A DNA stretch of 64,000 nucleotides from Mariniflexile sp. TRM1-10 (lineage in GTDB: Bacteria; Bacteroidota; Bacteroidia; Flavobacteriales; Flavobacteriaceae), in contig NZ_CP022985.1 of assembly GCF_003425985.1 (NCBI RefSeq), forward strand, positions 3,952,001 to 4,016,000, written 5' to 3'. Shown here piece by piece: positions 17,401-27,158 of this stretch; within the stretch, counting starts at the first letter, position 1, and each line of letters opens with the position of its first letter. Position numbers and translations under genes: made by a program. The notes below the pieces were generated by a model. That model made no database searches, was not told the origin of the DNA, and saw only the letters and a program-made list of their open reading frames with translations.

Positions 17401-17435
17401 AAAAAAGGGAAGCTAATTTTAGCTTCCCTTTTTTG
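17401..17435. terminator. Strong symmetric terminator
   Basis: AAAAAAGGGAAGCTAA/TTAGCTTCCCTTTTTT is a perfect palindrome between the small membrane gene and the end of the convergent outer-membrane protein gene. Confidence 0.92.
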
Positions 17436-17453
17436 TTTTTATGCAATTCTATT

Positions 17454-19997
17454 TTAGAATTCCATTTCATCATCAACCCCTCCGTTAGAATTGTTTTTTT
17501 CATTACGTTGTTTCTGTTGGTTAAAGCGGTAAATTACCGATAAGTTAATCTGGCGCTGTCTCCATTGCGATTCGTTTTCTCTTTCAAAGAATTCTGTTAC
17601 CGTTAATGTGTTTCGTTTTCTTGAGTTTAATAAATCCCTAACGTTTAAAGAAATTGTGGCGCTCTTATTAAAAATTTCTTTACTTAGCGCTAAGTCAATA
17701 GAGAAAATACCTTTGGTTTCACTTTGGGCATTGGCATTTGGCCCAAAGTAGTTCATATTCGTTTGCCAATCGATACTTGATGGGAATGATATTTTGCTGC
17801 TAAAACGTCCAAACCAGCTAGTATTTTTAGTGCCATAATCTACACCGTTAAATTCACCTTCTTTTTCAAATTGAAAAAAGTTGAAGCTGGAATTAAGCCT
17901 TAACCACTTTTCAGGGTTGTACATGATTCCTAATTCACCTCCGGCTCTTTTGTTTGTAGAAAGGTTTACGGGAATAGTTCTAATAATATCTATACCATCT
18001 GAAGTTTGTTGTCCTGTGTTTTCTTCAACACGCTCGAAGGAATCTGTTTCATGTTGGTAATAAACCGATGTAGTTAATGTTAATTTATCCCAACGTTTTA
18101 GGTACCCTATATCAAAGGCACTAGCAAATGCTGGATTTAAATTTGGATTTCCTTGGAATATATTAGTACGGCTAGAACGTGAAGGAAATGGATTGATGAA
18201 CCAATTTCTTGGTCTGTTAATTCTTCGGTTATAACCAATCGATATGTTTTCTTCCGAGTCTTCACTATCGCCTGCTAAATTGTATATTAGATTAACGGTT
18301 GGGAAAAGGCCTAAGTAATTATTGTTAAATTGTGTGTCAATAGGAAATCCAAATGCTGCTTCTAATTCTTCATTTGTCAACCTAGAATCAATATTTCCTT
18401 TTAATTGGGTGTTTTCTAAACGCAGTCCAAGTAGGAATGAGAATTGACCAAATTTTGTTCCATATTGGGTGTAAAGAGCATTTACATTTTCGGTATAATC
18501 AAAAACATTTGTTATGGTGTCGTTAACGAAAAAATTGCCTGTATTAATATCTTCTTGTTGAAGTAGATAATCGTTTTTGTCATTATTAAAATTTCCTCTA
18601 TAACCAGCTTCAAAACGCGAATCTTCACCCATAGGTAAAACGTAATCTACCTGAAATAAATATTCATTTTCATCTTCAACAGAAAATACATTTTCTTTTT
18701 GAAATGGCTCTGGGTCGGTTTCATTAGTTATTACGTAATTTTCGTTTATATAAGTTGATTGGTCTTCTGATCCTTTTTCATATTGAAAATCTGCAGTTAA
18801 CTCATGACCTTCGTCGTTAAATTTACTAATATAATTTAATGCCAATTGGTAATTGTCTCCACTTTCATCTTGTTTTTCACTTCTTAAAGTTTTCTCAACA
18901 ATACTACCTCCATTAAAACGCTCGCTATTATTGAGCGATAAATCGGCATCTTCTCCGTAGCGATAAAAAACACTACCAGTTAATGAAGTTTTTTTAGATA
19001 AAAAATATTCAATGCCTGCACTGGCATTATAATTTCTATTTAAACGAGTAACTTTTTGGTCTTCTTTAATTCTTTCGTACTCTGGGGCGGTTAGCACACC
19101 ATCAACAACTTTATCAAAGTATTTAGTATTGTTAAAACTATTTCTTGGTGCGTTAAAATATCTGAAGCCAATATTAGAAAACAAATTGAATTTTTCAGTC
19201 CGATAATTTAAGTTTGCAGACACCCCAACATTATCTGGATTACCAAGAGTTAGGTTAATGGAACCATTAAAACCTAAGGTTTCTTTTTGCCTTAATATAA
19301 TGTTTAATATACCTGCCGTACCTTCGGCATCGTACCTTGCAGAAGGGGAAGTGATAACCTCAACGCGTTCAATAGCTTCAGCGGGGAGTTGACTTAAAAC
19401 ATTTGAATCCCCAAAACCAGCCATAGCTGAAGGTTTTCCATTTATTAAGATTTTCACGTTTTCATTTCCCCTTAAACTGATAGATCCTTCTACATCTACA
19501 GATACAGATGGCACATTGTTCAAGGCATCGCTTACTGTTCCTCCAGCTGTAGTGAGGTCTTTGCCTATGTTGTATATTTTTTTGTCTAGCTTTATTTCAA
19601 CGGTTGTTTTTTCGGCTATAATTTCAACTTCTCCTAAAGAAGCATAATCAATTTCTAAAGCAATCGTACCTAAATTTATATTAGAATCTATTTTTTTATT
19701 AGAAAGGGTTATTTTTTTATAAGATATATATTCTATAGTAATATTATAAAGGTCTTTAGAAACTTTAATGCTAAATTCTCCATTAACATCTGTGACGCAA
19801 CCATCAACTATTTTGTTTTCTTTTTTGCTAAAAAAAGTCACGGTAGCATATTCCAAAGGGGCTTTGGTGTCTTTGTCTATAACTTTTCCTGTAATGGTTA
19901 TGTCTTTGTCAGAAACGGAGTTTATATTTTCTGGTAACGTATGGGCGTGCAGTATAAAAGAAAAAAAGGTAAAAAGGGGGATGAAAATTTTGGTCAT
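17454..19997 (-). CDS. Outer-membrane beta-barrel protein, TonB-receptor-like with carboxypeptidase-regulatory N-domain
   Basis: About 847 residues. A signal peptide (MTKIFIPLFTFFSFILHAHT) is followed by a CarboxypepD_reg-like Ig-type domain (about 30-115; ITGKVIDKDTKAPLEYATVTFF). A plug-like domain comes next (about 120-230; GGTVSDALNNVPSVSVDVEGSISLRG, VLINGKPSAM, AIERVEVITSPSARYDAEGTAGILNIIL). The large C-terminal barrel ends in an aromatic-rich strand before a Gln/Asn-rich tail. This is the OMP_b-brl_3 subgroup, which often lacks a clear TonB box; the cargo is unknown. A second ATG five codons upstream is possible. No SusD partner is adjacent, so it is not a standard polysaccharide-utilisation pair. 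Confidence 0.88.
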   Translation of the reverse strand: MTKIFIPLFTFFSFILHAHTLPENINSVSDKDITITGKVIDKDTKAPLEYATVTFFSKKENKIVDGCVTDVNGEFSIKVSKDLYNITIEYISYKKITLSNKKIDSNINLGTIALEIDYASLGEVEIIAEKTTVEIKLDKKIYNIGKDLTTAGGTVSDALNNVPSVSVDVEGSISLRGNENVKILINGKPSAMAGFGDSNVLSQLPAEAIERVEVITSPSARYDAEGTAGILNIILRQKETLGFNGSINLTLGNPDNVGVSANLNYRTEKFNLFSNIGFRYFNAPRNSFNNTKYFDKVVDGVLTAPEYERIKEDQKVTRLNRNYNASAGIEYFLSKKTSLTGSVFYRYGEDADLSLNNSERFNGGSIVEKTLRSEKQDESGDNYQLALNYISKFNDEGHELTADFQYEKGSEDQSTYINENYVITNETDPEPFQKENVFSVEDENEYLFQVDYVLPMGEDSRFEAGYRGNFNNDKNDYLLQQEDINTGNFFVNDTITNVFDYTENVNALYTQYGTKFGQFSFLLGLRLENTQLKGNIDSRLTNEELEAAFGFPIDTQFNNNYLGLFPTVNLIYNLAGDSEDSEENISIGYNRRINRPRNWFINPFPSRSSRTNIFQGNPNLNPAFASAFDIGYLKRWDKLTLTTSVYYQHETDSFERVEENTGQQTSDGIDIIRTIPVNLSTNKRAGGELGIMYNPEKWLRLNSSFNFFQFEKEGEFNGVDYGTKNTSWFGRFSSKISFPSSIDWQTNMNYFGPNANAQSETKGIFSIDLALSKEIFNKSATISLNVRDLLNSRKRNTLTVTEFFERENESQWRQRQINLSVIYRFNQQKQRNEKNNSNGGVDDEMEF

Positions 19998-20095
19998 GTT
20001 TAATTTTTCCAAGTTAGACTTGCAAAAATACCCATGGTTTAACGTGTTTCTGTTAAATAAAAGTTAATTAACTTACCTTGATTTACCCCAGTGTT

Positions 20096-20437
20096 TTAGA
20101 TGATTTCAGAGATTTTCTCGGTAGGTCTTCCTATGATGGCTTTGTAACCATTAACAACTATGGGGCGCTCAATTAATTTGGGGTTTTTAACCATGGCTTC
20201 AATTATTTGGTCATCGGTTAAGGTTTTATCTTTAAATTCCGTTTTCCAAATAGCCTCATTTTTTCTAACTAGATCTATTGGTTTTATGCCTAAAAGCTTT
20301 ATTAAGTCTTTCAGTTCTTTAGCAGATAAAGTATCTTCAAGATATTTTATAACTTCGAATGGCTTTCCAGATTGTTCTAAAAGTTCTAATCCGCAACGCG
20401 ATTTGCTGCATCTACTATTGTGAAGTATTTTTATCAT
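20096..20437 (-). CDS. arsC: ArsC-family arsenate reductase-like protein
   Basis: A 113-residue thioredoxin-fold protein. The catalytic Cys10 lies in HNSRCSKSR, and the later motifs LIERPIVVNG and IGRPTEKI match the glutaredoxin-linked ArsC/YffB family. Arg in ERPIVV is the usual substrate contact. Members reduce arsenate to arsenite, but many chromosomal copies without ars neighbours have other or unknown redox roles, and no arsenite pump or ArsR is visible here. It overlaps the preceding HAD gene by one base (TAATG) and is the last gene of the prfB operon. Confidence 0.85.
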   Translation of the reverse strand: MIKILHNSRCSKSRCGLELLEQSGKPFEVIKYLEDTLSAKELKDLIKLLGIKPIDLVRKNEAIWKTEFKDKTLTDDQIIEAMVKNPKLIERPIVVNGYKAIIGRPTEKISEII

Positions 20438-21054
20438 TATAGTTGAATATTATATTCTTTTAGTTGTTGAATGAGTTTTTCTGGAGTTTCGAAATGAATC
20501 CCGTTGATGCCTAATGCATTGGCTGCTTCAATATTTCTTAAATTGTCATCAATAAACAATGATTTTTCTGGAGTAATATTAAATCTGCTAAGTGTTATAT
20601 CATAAATAGCCTTAAAGGGCTTTCTTGTTTTTTCATCACCAGAAACCACAATACCTTCAAACCATTTTAAAAATTCAAAACGTTTTTGGGCAATAGGGAA
20701 CGTTTCATGGCTCCAATTTGTTAAAGCTACCAATTTATATTTTTCAGATTTAATTAGGTTTTCAAGAACTTTCACAGTGCCATCAATAGGGCCACCTAGC
20801 ATATTTTCCCATTTTCCGTAAAACATTTTAATATGATGTTCATGCTCCGGAAATTTTTCAACCAAATCTTTAGTTGCTTGTGCTAAAGGATAGCCAGCAT
20901 CTTGGTTTTCGTTCCAATCGCTGGTACAAATGTTATTAAAAAACCATTGCATTTTTTCTCTGTCTCCATTAAATGCGTTCAAAAATACGTATTCAGGATT
21001 CCAATCTATTAAAACACCTCCTAGATCGAAAATTATGGTATTTATTTGATTCAT
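20437..21054 (-). CDS. HAD-superfamily hydrolase (YihX-like)
   Basis: A 205-residue cytosolic phosphatase-like protein. Motif I is [13 protein letters not shown], with the nucleophile Asp10 followed by a Gly where many HADs have the second Asp, as in YihX-type enzymes. Motif II is LVALTNWS, and motif III/IV is the Lys of GDEKTRKP plus [19 protein letters not shown]. The relatives I recall dephosphorylate sugar phosphates such as alpha-glucose-1-phosphate, but the substrate cannot be read from the sequence. It overlaps prfB upstream by four bases (ATGA), so the two are translationally coupled. Confidence 0.88.
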   Translation of the reverse strand: MNQINTIIFDLGGVLIDWNPEYVFLNAFNGDREKMQWFFNNICTSDWNENQDAGYPLAQATKDLVEKFPEHEHHIKMFYGKWENMLGGPIDGTVKVLENLIKSEKYKLVALTNWSHETFPIAQKRFEFLKWFEGIVVSGDEKTRKPFKAIYDITLSRFNITPEKSLFIDDNLRNIEAANALGINGIHFETPEKLIQQLKEYNIQL

Positions 21055-22161
21055 AATGTGTTATTGTCTTCAACTTTTTGTCCCATCATCATTAAATAGG
21101 CTTTTAAAAACGGACCGATATTTCCATCCATAACAGCATCTACATTGCTGGTTTCATGGCCGGTTCTTACGTCTTTAACCAATTTGTAGGGTTGCATAAC
21201 GTAGTTACGGATTTGACTTCCCCATTCAATCTTCATTTTACCGGCTTCAATATCATCACGTTGTGCCATTTGTTTTTGCAGCTCAATTTCATACAATTGC
21301 GATTTAAGCATTTGTAAGGCTCTGGAGCGGTTATCGTGTTGCGAGCGTGTTTCGGAACATTGTATTTGAATACCTGTTGGTTTATGGGTTAATTGCACCT
21401 TAGTTTCAACCTTATTTACATTTTGTCCTCCTGCACCACTTGAACGTGCTGTGGTAATTTCAATATCGGCAGGATTTATTTCAATCTCAATGGTATCATC
21501 AACTAACGGGTATACATAAACCGAAGCAAAACTTGTATGGCGTTTAGCGTTACTATCAAATGGCGAAATACGCACCAAGCGATGGACCCCATTCTCACCT
21601 TTTAGCCAACCAAAAGCAAAATCGCCTTCAATTTCTAAAGTAACTGTTTTAATACCTGCTACATCACCTTCTTGAAAGTTGAGTTCTTTTACTTTAAATC
21701 CGCTTTTTTCGGCATACATTAGGTACATACGCATAAGCATACTTGCCCAATCGCAACTTTCGGTACCACCGGCACCTGCAGTTATTTGTAAAACAGCGCT
21801 CAAGCTATCACCTTCATCGGAAAGCATATTTTTAAACTCAATATCTTCAAGCAATGTAAAGGCTTTTTGATAGTGTTCTTCAACATCTTCGGCAGTAGAT
21901 TCGCCTTCTTTATAAAATTCATAAAGAACCTCTAAATCTTCGGTAAGTGTTTTGGCTTTATTATAATCTTCAACCCATTTTTTAGTCACACGAAGCGATT
22001 TCATAATGGCTTCAGCAGCTTTGGCATCATTCCAAAAATTAGGATCAAAGGTTTTTTCTTCCTCGTTTTGTATTTCAATAAGTTTTTTATCTACGTCAAA
22101 GATAGTGCCTAAGTTTGTCTAGGCGGATGTTAAGATTTTTTATCTGATCAGAAGTTATCAT
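21051..22161 (-). CDS. prfB: Peptide chain release factor 2 with programmed +1 frameshift
   Basis: RF2 ends translation at UGA and UAA. The full product is 369 residues: 21 codons from the ATG at 22161 ([21 protein letters not shown]), then CTT TGA C, where one base is skipped to continue [17 protein letters not shown]... into the main frame. The anticodon-like SPF tripeptide (about 199-201) and catalytic GGQ (about 244-246) are intact. Starting at the ATG at 22004 would lose the N-terminal domain. An in-frame UGA that only RF2 reads makes the gene autoregulated. It heads an operon with the HAD and arsC genes. Confidence 0.96.
22095..22110 (-). promoter_or_regulatory. prfB +1 frameshift site
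   Basis: Read on the minus strand the site is AGGCACTATCTTTGAC. It combines the slippery CTT codon, the UGA stop, the following C that weakens termination, and an AGG upstream in the position of the internal Shine-Dalgarno-like stimulator known from Escherichia coli (AGGGGGTATCTTTGAC). Confidence 0.95.
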
Positions 22162-22179
22162 AGTTCATTTTATTTTAAA

Positions 22180-22213
22180 CAAAAATATGATTTATAGCAA
22201 GAGCAGAAAACAA
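22180..22213 (-). promoter_or_regulatory. prfB promoter
   Basis: On the minus strand there is TTG (22211-22213), 23 bases, then TATTTTTG (22180-22187). The -7 box is only 18 bases before the ATG at 22161, which supports that start and not the one at 22004. Confidence 0.6.
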
Positions 22214-22254
22214 TTATTAATATAATTTTATAGCTTTACCTATATTTTTATAAC

Positions 22255-23298
22255 ATGACCATAGACCTAAGAAGTGATACCGTTACAAAGCCATCAAAAG
22301 CCATGTTGGATGCCATGATGCAAGCGAAAGTGGGTGACGATGTTTTTAGAGAAGACGAAACCGTTAACCAATTAGAAACACGTGTGGCAAAGATGTTTGG
22401 CAAACCAAGTGCACTGTTTTTCCCGAGTGGTACGATGGCAAACCAAACAGCAATAAAATTGCATACAAGTCCGGGAGATCAAATTATATGTGACAAATTT
22501 GCTCATATATATAATTATGAGTCGGGCGGTGCCTCATTTAATAGTGGCGTGTCTTGTAAATTGATAGAGGGGCATAGAGGAATGTTTACAGCAGAACAAG
22601 TTATAGAAGCCATAAATCCCGATGCTTACTATTACAGTCCGACGCGATTGGTTGAAATAGAAAACACGGCCAACAGGGGCGGTGGTTCTTGTTGGGATTT
22701 TAATGATATTTTAAAAATTAGAAAGGTTTGCGGTGACAATAGTTTAGGATTTCATTTAGACGGTGCAAGATTATGGAATGCTTTAGTCGTTAAAAACGAA
22801 ACGCCAAAACAATATGGAGAGGTATTTGATACCATTTCGATATGTTTAAGCAAGGGTTTAGGCTGCCCTGTGGGGTCGCTTTTGGTTGGTGATGAAGCTA
22901 TTATGAAAAACGCCATTAGAATTCGTAAAGTTTTTGGAGGCAATATGCGGCAAGCGGGTTTTTTAGCAGCAGCAGGACTTTATGCTTTAGACAATAACAT
23001 TGAAAGATTAGCTGAAGACCACAAAAAAGCCAAAGAAATAGGAGAGGCGTTGGCAAAATTAGCAATCATTAAAGCTGTGGAGCCTATTGAAACCAATATT
23101 GTTATTTTTGAACTAAATAACGATGTCAATGAAAAAGCGTTTATTCAAAAACTAAAGGATAAAAATATTCATATTATTGGTATGGGTACCAACAAGCTTC
23201 GGATAGTAACCCATTTAGATTACAGCGATGCTATGCATGAAAAATTCCTAGGAATTTTAAAAAAATCTCAATTTAAGTCTAATGGTCTAAAAATCTAA
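22255..23298 (+). CDS. ltaE: Threonine aldolase-family PLP enzyme
   Basis: A 347-residue fold-type I PLP enzyme. It opens with the family signature IDLRSDTVTKPSKAMLDAM and GDDVFREDETVNQLE, has FPSGTMANQTAIKLH for cofactor binding, the Asp of FHLDGARLWNA, and the Schiff-base Lys in SICLSKGLGCPVGS. Such enzymes cleave L-threonine or L-allo-threonine to glycine and acetaldehyde, and some act on beta-hydroxy amino acids more widely. Length and motifs are complete. It is divergent from prfB and convergent with the YbaB gene. Confidence 0.9.
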   Translation: MTIDLRSDTVTKPSKAMLDAMMQAKVGDDVFREDETVNQLETRVAKMFGKPSALFFPSGTMANQTAIKLHTSPGDQIICDKFAHIYNYESGGASFNSGVSCKLIEGHRGMFTAEQVIEAINPDAYYYSPTRLVEIENTANRGGGSCWDFNDILKIRKVCGDNSLGFHLDGARLWNALVVKNETPKQYGEVFDTISICLSKGLGCPVGSLLVGDEAIMKNAIRIRKVFGGNMRQAGFLAAAGLYALDNNIERLAEDHKKAKEIGEALAKLAIIKAVEPIETNIVIFELNNDVNEKAFIQKLKDKNIHIIGMGTNKLRIVTHLDYSDAMHEKFLGILKKSQFKSNGLKI

Positions 23299-23312
23299 TC
23301 AGTCTAAAAAAT

Positions 23313-23636
23313 CTACTTAAACAAATCCATCCCCGGAATATTTGGCATCCCTTCTTTAGCAACAGCAGCAAGTTCTGCTTCGTTTACGCTAGTCGCTTTT
23401 TCAATAGCTTTATTTAATGTAAGAATTAAATAATCTTCAAGTTGTTCCTTGTCTTCAAGTAAACTTTCATCAATGGCAATAGATTTTATTGTTCTATTTG
23501 CTGTTAAAGTAACTTTAAGTTTGTTGTCGCTGCTTTTTTCATCAACTAAAACAGTATCCAGGCGTTTTTTAGTTTCTTCAACTTTACGTTGGGTTTCTTT
23601 AAGTTTACCCATCATATTCATCATATCTCCAAACAT
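23313..23636 (-). CDS. YbaB/EbfC-family nucleoid-associated protein
   Basis: A 107-residue protein with the N-terminal Met/Lys-rich helix ([26 protein letters not shown]), a central three-strand sheet ([21 protein letters not shown]) and a C-terminal helix ending near [11 protein letters not shown]. This is the tweezer-like dimer fold that binds DNA. It is usually next to dnaX and recR in other phyla but not here. A TAnnTTTG box on the minus strand (23661-23668, TAGCTTTG) lies 25 bases before the start. Confidence 0.9.
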   Translation of the reverse strand: MFGDMMNMMGKLKETQRKVEETKKRLDTVLVDEKSSDNKLKVTLTANRTIKSIAIDESLLEDKEQLEDYLILTLNKAIEKATSVNEAELAAVAKEGMPNIPGMDLFK

Positions 23637-23679
23637 AATTTTATAATTTATTATTAGCTACAAAGCTATTTAATTTTTA

Positions 23680-23687
23680 TATTTTTG
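23680..23687 (+). promoter_or_regulatory. -7 box of the oligopeptidase gene (TATTTTTG)
   Basis: This matches TAnnTTTG and lies 21 bases before the ATG at 23709. It overlaps the in-frame TTG at 23685, so that codon cannot be the translation start. Confidence 0.6.
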
Positions 23688-23708
23688 CCCCTTAATTTTA
23701 AGAATAAA

Positions 23709-25775
23709 ATGCCGTTGAAAACAATACTCCAAGTGCCTCGAGCCACTAAAAAACCAAAAAAAATAGTTAAACATAACGATATAAGAATTGATAATTACTA
23801 TTGGCTAAACGATAGAGAAAACCCAGAAGTGATTGATTATTTGAATGCTGAAAACGCTTACACAAAAGAGGTCATGCAGCATACCGAAGCATTTCAAAAG
23901 GATTTGTTTGAAGAAATGAAAGGTAGAATTAAAGAAGATGACACTTCGGTTCCTTATAAATTTAACGGTTACTGGTATATAACACGTTATGAAAAAGGGC
24001 AAGATTACCCTGTTTATCTTCGTAAAAAGGAATCTTTAGAGGCGCCTGAAGAAATACTTTTTGATTGTAACGAAATGGCCAAAGGTTTTGCTTTTTTCAA
24101 CTTAGGGAGTATGTCTATTAGTCCAGATAATACTTTAGCAAGTTTTTCAACCGATACCGTTGGAAGAAGGCAATATACCATTCAAATCAAAAACTTAGTA
24201 ACAGGTGAAATTTATTCAGATAAAATTTTAAATACCACAAGTAGTTCTATCTGGGCGAATGATAATAAAACCTTGTTCTATTGCATGAAGGACGAAGTGA
24301 CTTTGCGTTCACATAAAGTTTTCAAACATAAATTACATACAGACACAAAGGAGGATATCGAGGTTTTTCATGAAGCCGATGAAACGTTTAATACATTTGT
24401 GTATAAATCAAAATCAAAAAAATATATCATTATTGGGTCGTCAAGTACCGTATCGTCAGAATACCGCTTTGTAAATGCCGATACGCCCGATGGAGAATTT
24501 AAAATATTTCAAAAGCGTAAACGTGATTTTGAATACAGTATAGCACATTATAATGATAGTTTTTATATTATTTCAAATTGTGACGGCGCTACAAACTTCA
24601 AACTTTTAAAAACGAGTGCGCTTAAAACAGAAAAGCGTTATTGGAAAGACGTTATTCCGCATAGAAAAGATGTTTTATTAGAAGATATTGAGATTTTTAA
24701 AGACTATTTGGTCGTTAACGAACGAGAAAATGGCCTTAATAATCTAAGAATTATGAGTTGGGATGGGAAAGAAGATTATTATCTTCCTTTTGAAAGCGAA
24801 ACCTATACAGCTTATATAAGCAATAATCCCGATTTTGATAGTGATGTGCTGCGTTATTCATATAATTCGCTAACGTCTCCAAGTTCGGTTATTGATTATA
24901 ATTTCAAAACAAAACGAAGCGAGATTAAAAAAGAACAAGAGGTTTTGGGCGGTAAATTTAAGAAAGAAAATTATGAATCCAAACGAATTTGGGCACCTGC
25001 CCGTGATGGTGTAAAAGTACCTATATCGTTGGTTTATAAAAAAGGAACGAAGTTAGATGGTTCAAGTCCGTTATTGCAATATGCTTATGGTTCGTATGGC
25101 TCAACTATCGACCCTTCATTTTCAACGGTACGTCTGAGTTTGTTAGATCGCGGATTTATTTATGCCATAGCGCATATTCGTGGTGGAGAATATTTAGGTA
25201 GGGATTGGTACGAAAATGGCAAATTACTTCATAAATTAAACACCTTTTACGATTTTATTGATTGCTCAAAATATTTGATAGAGCAAAAATATACATCACC
25301 AAAGCATTTGTATGCATATGGTGGGTCTGCAGGAGGGATGCTAATGGGTGCTATTATAAATATGAACCCGGAATTATATAACGGTATTTTGGCAGCAGTA
25401 CCTTTTGTTGATGTCGTTACAACCATGCTAGATGATACCATTCCTTTAACTACAGGTGAGTATGACGAATGGGGAAATCCTAATAAATTGGAGTATTATA
25501 ATTATATGAAATCATATTCACCATACGACAACGTTGAAGCAAAACAATACCCTAATATACTGGTTACAACAGGGTTGCACGATTCGCAGGTACAATATTG
25601 GGAACCAGCCAAATGGGTGGCCAAACTAAGAGAGCTAAAAACCGATACTAATAAATTATTACTTCATACCGACATGGATGCTGGTCACGGCGGGGCTTCA
25701 GGACGATTTGAAAGCTTAAAAGAAGTGGCTTTAGAATATGCCTTTTTGTTAGATTTAGAAGGAATTCATGGTTAA
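23709..25775 (+). CDS. ptrB: S9A serine peptidase, oligopeptidase B-like
   Basis: A 688-residue prolyl-oligopeptidase-family enzyme with no signal peptide, so cytosolic. The N-terminal part is the seven-bladed propeller (about 70-400; starts PKKIVKHNDIRIDNYYWLNDRENPEVIDYL). The C-terminal alpha/beta-hydrolase carries the triad Ser540 in AYGGSAGGML, Asp625 in TGLHDSQVQYWEP and His660 in DAGHGGASGR. The ERGGG-like AHIRGGEYLGRDWYENGK segment is typical of oligopeptidase B, which cuts short peptides after basic residues. The real start is the ATG giving MPLKTILQVPRA. Confidence 0.92.
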   Translation: MPLKTILQVPRATKKPKKIVKHNDIRIDNYYWLNDRENPEVIDYLNAENAYTKEVMQHTEAFQKDLFEEMKGRIKEDDTSVPYKFNGYWYITRYEKGQDYPVYLRKKESLEAPEEILFDCNEMAKGFAFFNLGSMSISPDNTLASFSTDTVGRRQYTIQIKNLVTGEIYSDKILNTTSSSIWANDNKTLFYCMKDEVTLRSHKVFKHKLHTDTKEDIEVFHEADETFNTFVYKSKSKKYIIIGSSSTVSSEYRFVNADTPDGEFKIFQKRKRDFEYSIAHYNDSFYIISNCDGATNFKLLKTSALKTEKRYWKDVIPHRKDVLLEDIEIFKDYLVVNERENGLNNLRIMSWDGKEDYYLPFESETYTAYISNNPDFDSDVLRYSYNSLTSPSSVIDYNFKTKRSEIKKEQEVLGGKFKKENYESKRIWAPARDGVKVPISLVYKKGTKLDGSSPLLQYAYGSYGSTIDPSFSTVRLSLLDRGFIYAIAHIRGGEYLGRDWYENGKLLHKLNTFYDFIDCSKYLIEQKYTSPKHLYAYGGSAGGMLMGAIINMNPELYNGILAAVPFVDVVTTMLDDTIPLTTGEYDEWGNPNKLEYYNYMKSYSPYDNVEAKQYPNILVTTGLHDSQVQYWEPAKWVAKLRELKTDTNKLLLHTDMDAGHGGASGRFESLKEVALEYAFLLDLEGIHG

Positions 25776-25858
25776 TAAAAAAAAAAGTTTTACTTTTGTC
25801 AGGTTTTAAGTTACAAATATTTTCATTAATATTACAGTAGCTTCCCTAAAAGGCATTT

Positions 25859-26899
25859 ATGAAACACAGAAATCAAGTTTTTGATAATGTATTAGACTTA
25901 GTAGGCAATACACCGCTTATTAAACTTAATAAAGTAGCTTCAAAATTCAAAGGTAACTTTTACGCAAAAGTAGAATCTTTTAACCCAGGTCAATCTTCAA
26001 AAGATAGAATAGCAACATACATTATAGAAGAAGCAGAGCGAAAAGGAATTTTAACTCCAGGTTCAACTATAATAGAAACCACCTCTGGTAACACAGGGTT
26101 TAGTATTGCTATGGTAAGTATTATTAAAGGGTACGATTGCGTTTTAGCTGTAAGTTCAAAATCTTCTGCCGATAAAATCGATATGCTAAAAACGATGGGC
26201 GCTAAGGTGTATGTGTGTCCAGCTCATGTAAGTGCAGACGACCCTAGGTCTTATTATGAAGTAGCAAAAAGATTGCATAGTGAAATAAAGAGTTCAGTAT
26301 ATATCAATCAGTATTTCAACCAATTAAACATAGATGCACATTATGCTTCTACAGGACCAGAAATATGGAAACAAACCGAAGGTAAAATTACGCATCTTAT
26401 AGCTTGTAGTGGTACAGGTGGTACTATTTCTGGAACAGCAAAATACCTAAAAGAACAAAACCCAAATATAAAAGTTATTGGTGTTGATGCTTTTGGTTCG
26501 GTAATTAAAAAATACCACGAAACTAAAGAATTCGACGAAAAAGAAATTTATCCCTATAGAATTGAAGGCTTAGGAAAAAATTTAATCCCTACTGCTACCG
26601 ATTTTGATATTATTGATGAATTTGTAAAAGTAACCGATGAAGAAAGCGCCCACACAGCAAGAGAATTGGCAAGAACCGAAGGGCTTTTTGTAGGCTATAC
26701 ATCGGGTGCAGCAACCCAAGCACTTAAACAACTTGGTGAGCAAGGTTTATTTAAAAAAGATGATTATGTAGTGGTTATTTTTCCAGATCACGGTTCGCGT
26801 TACATGAGTAAGGTCTATAGTGATAAATGGATGCAAGAACAAGGCTTTTTTGATAGTATGAATGAAGCCACGGTACAAAATATAGAATATATAAAATAA
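25859..26899 (+). CDS. Cysteine-synthase-like PLP enzyme, candidate cysteate synthase
   Basis: A 346-residue fold-type II PLP enzyme of the CysK/CBS family without C-terminal CBS domains. It has the PLP Lys in [11 protein letters not shown], the substrate loop [10 protein letters not shown] and the phosphate-binding [14 protein letters not shown]. The chemistry is beta-replacement on an activated serine. The next gene is an acyltransferase related to cysteate-fatty acyltransferases, which suggests the nucleophile may be sulfite (giving L-cysteate for sulfonolipids) and not sulfide; that is inference from context. A -7 box TACTTTTG (25791-25798) precedes it and a terminator follows. Confidence 0.85.
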   Translation: MKHRNQVFDNVLDLVGNTPLIKLNKVASKFKGNFYAKVESFNPGQSSKDRIATYIIEEAERKGILTPGSTIIETTSGNTGFSIAMVSIIKGYDCVLAVSSKSSADKIDMLKTMGAKVYVCPAHVSADDPRSYYEVAKRLHSEIKSSVYINQYFNQLNIDAHYASTGPEIWKQTEGKITHLIACSGTGGTISGTAKYLKEQNPNIKVIGVDAFGSVIKKYHETKEFDEKEIYPYRIEGLGKNLIPTATDFDIIDEFVKVTDEESAHTARELARTEGLFVGYTSGAATQALKQLGEQGLFKKDDYVVVIFPDHGSRYMSKVYSDKWMQEQGFFDSMNEATVQNIEYIK

Positions 26900-26919
26900 T
26901 GTAAACAGTACATAATTAA

Positions 26920-26961
26920 GAGGTAGCATTTGTTTTAGCAGCAAAAAGCTGTCTCTTTTTT
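26920..26961 (+). terminator. Probable terminator
   Basis: GAGGTAGC pairs with GCTGTCTC (two G-U pairs in RNA) and is followed by T6. It starts 20 bases after the preceding stop. Confidence 0.65.
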
Positions 26962-27064
26962 ATTTTATAAATAATTGAACGCCAAAAATTATGTACAAAG
27001 GATATAAATATTTAATTTTGCACGAACTAACTAAGAACTAAAAAAGCTTATAATTAATTTGATC

Positions 27065-27089
27065 AAGCACTTAGCAAAGTGTTTTTTTT
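27065..27089 (+). promoter_or_regulatory. Terminator-like hairpin inside the leader of the acyltransferase gene
   Basis: AAGCACTT and AAGTGTTT form an 8-bp stem with a 4-nt loop and run into eight T. It lies between a TAATTTTG -7 box (27013-27020) and the coding start at 27159, so transcription must pass it; an attenuator is possible. Confidence 0.4.
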
Positions 27090-27158
27090 AATTTTTAATA
27101 AGCCACTTCAAGTTGATGGTTAAGTCTTAATTTTTAATAGCAATAAGATTTATAATAA

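Noticed and set aside
21051..22004. RF2 starting at the ATG at 22004
   Set aside because: It would lack the N-terminal domain. The upstream ATG, the CTT-TGA-C site and the promoter at 22180 show a frameshifted full-length gene.
23685..23708. Eight extra N-terminal codons of the oligopeptidase
   Set aside because: The TTG codon overlaps the TATTTTTG -7 box; the ATG at 23709 starts the family sequence.
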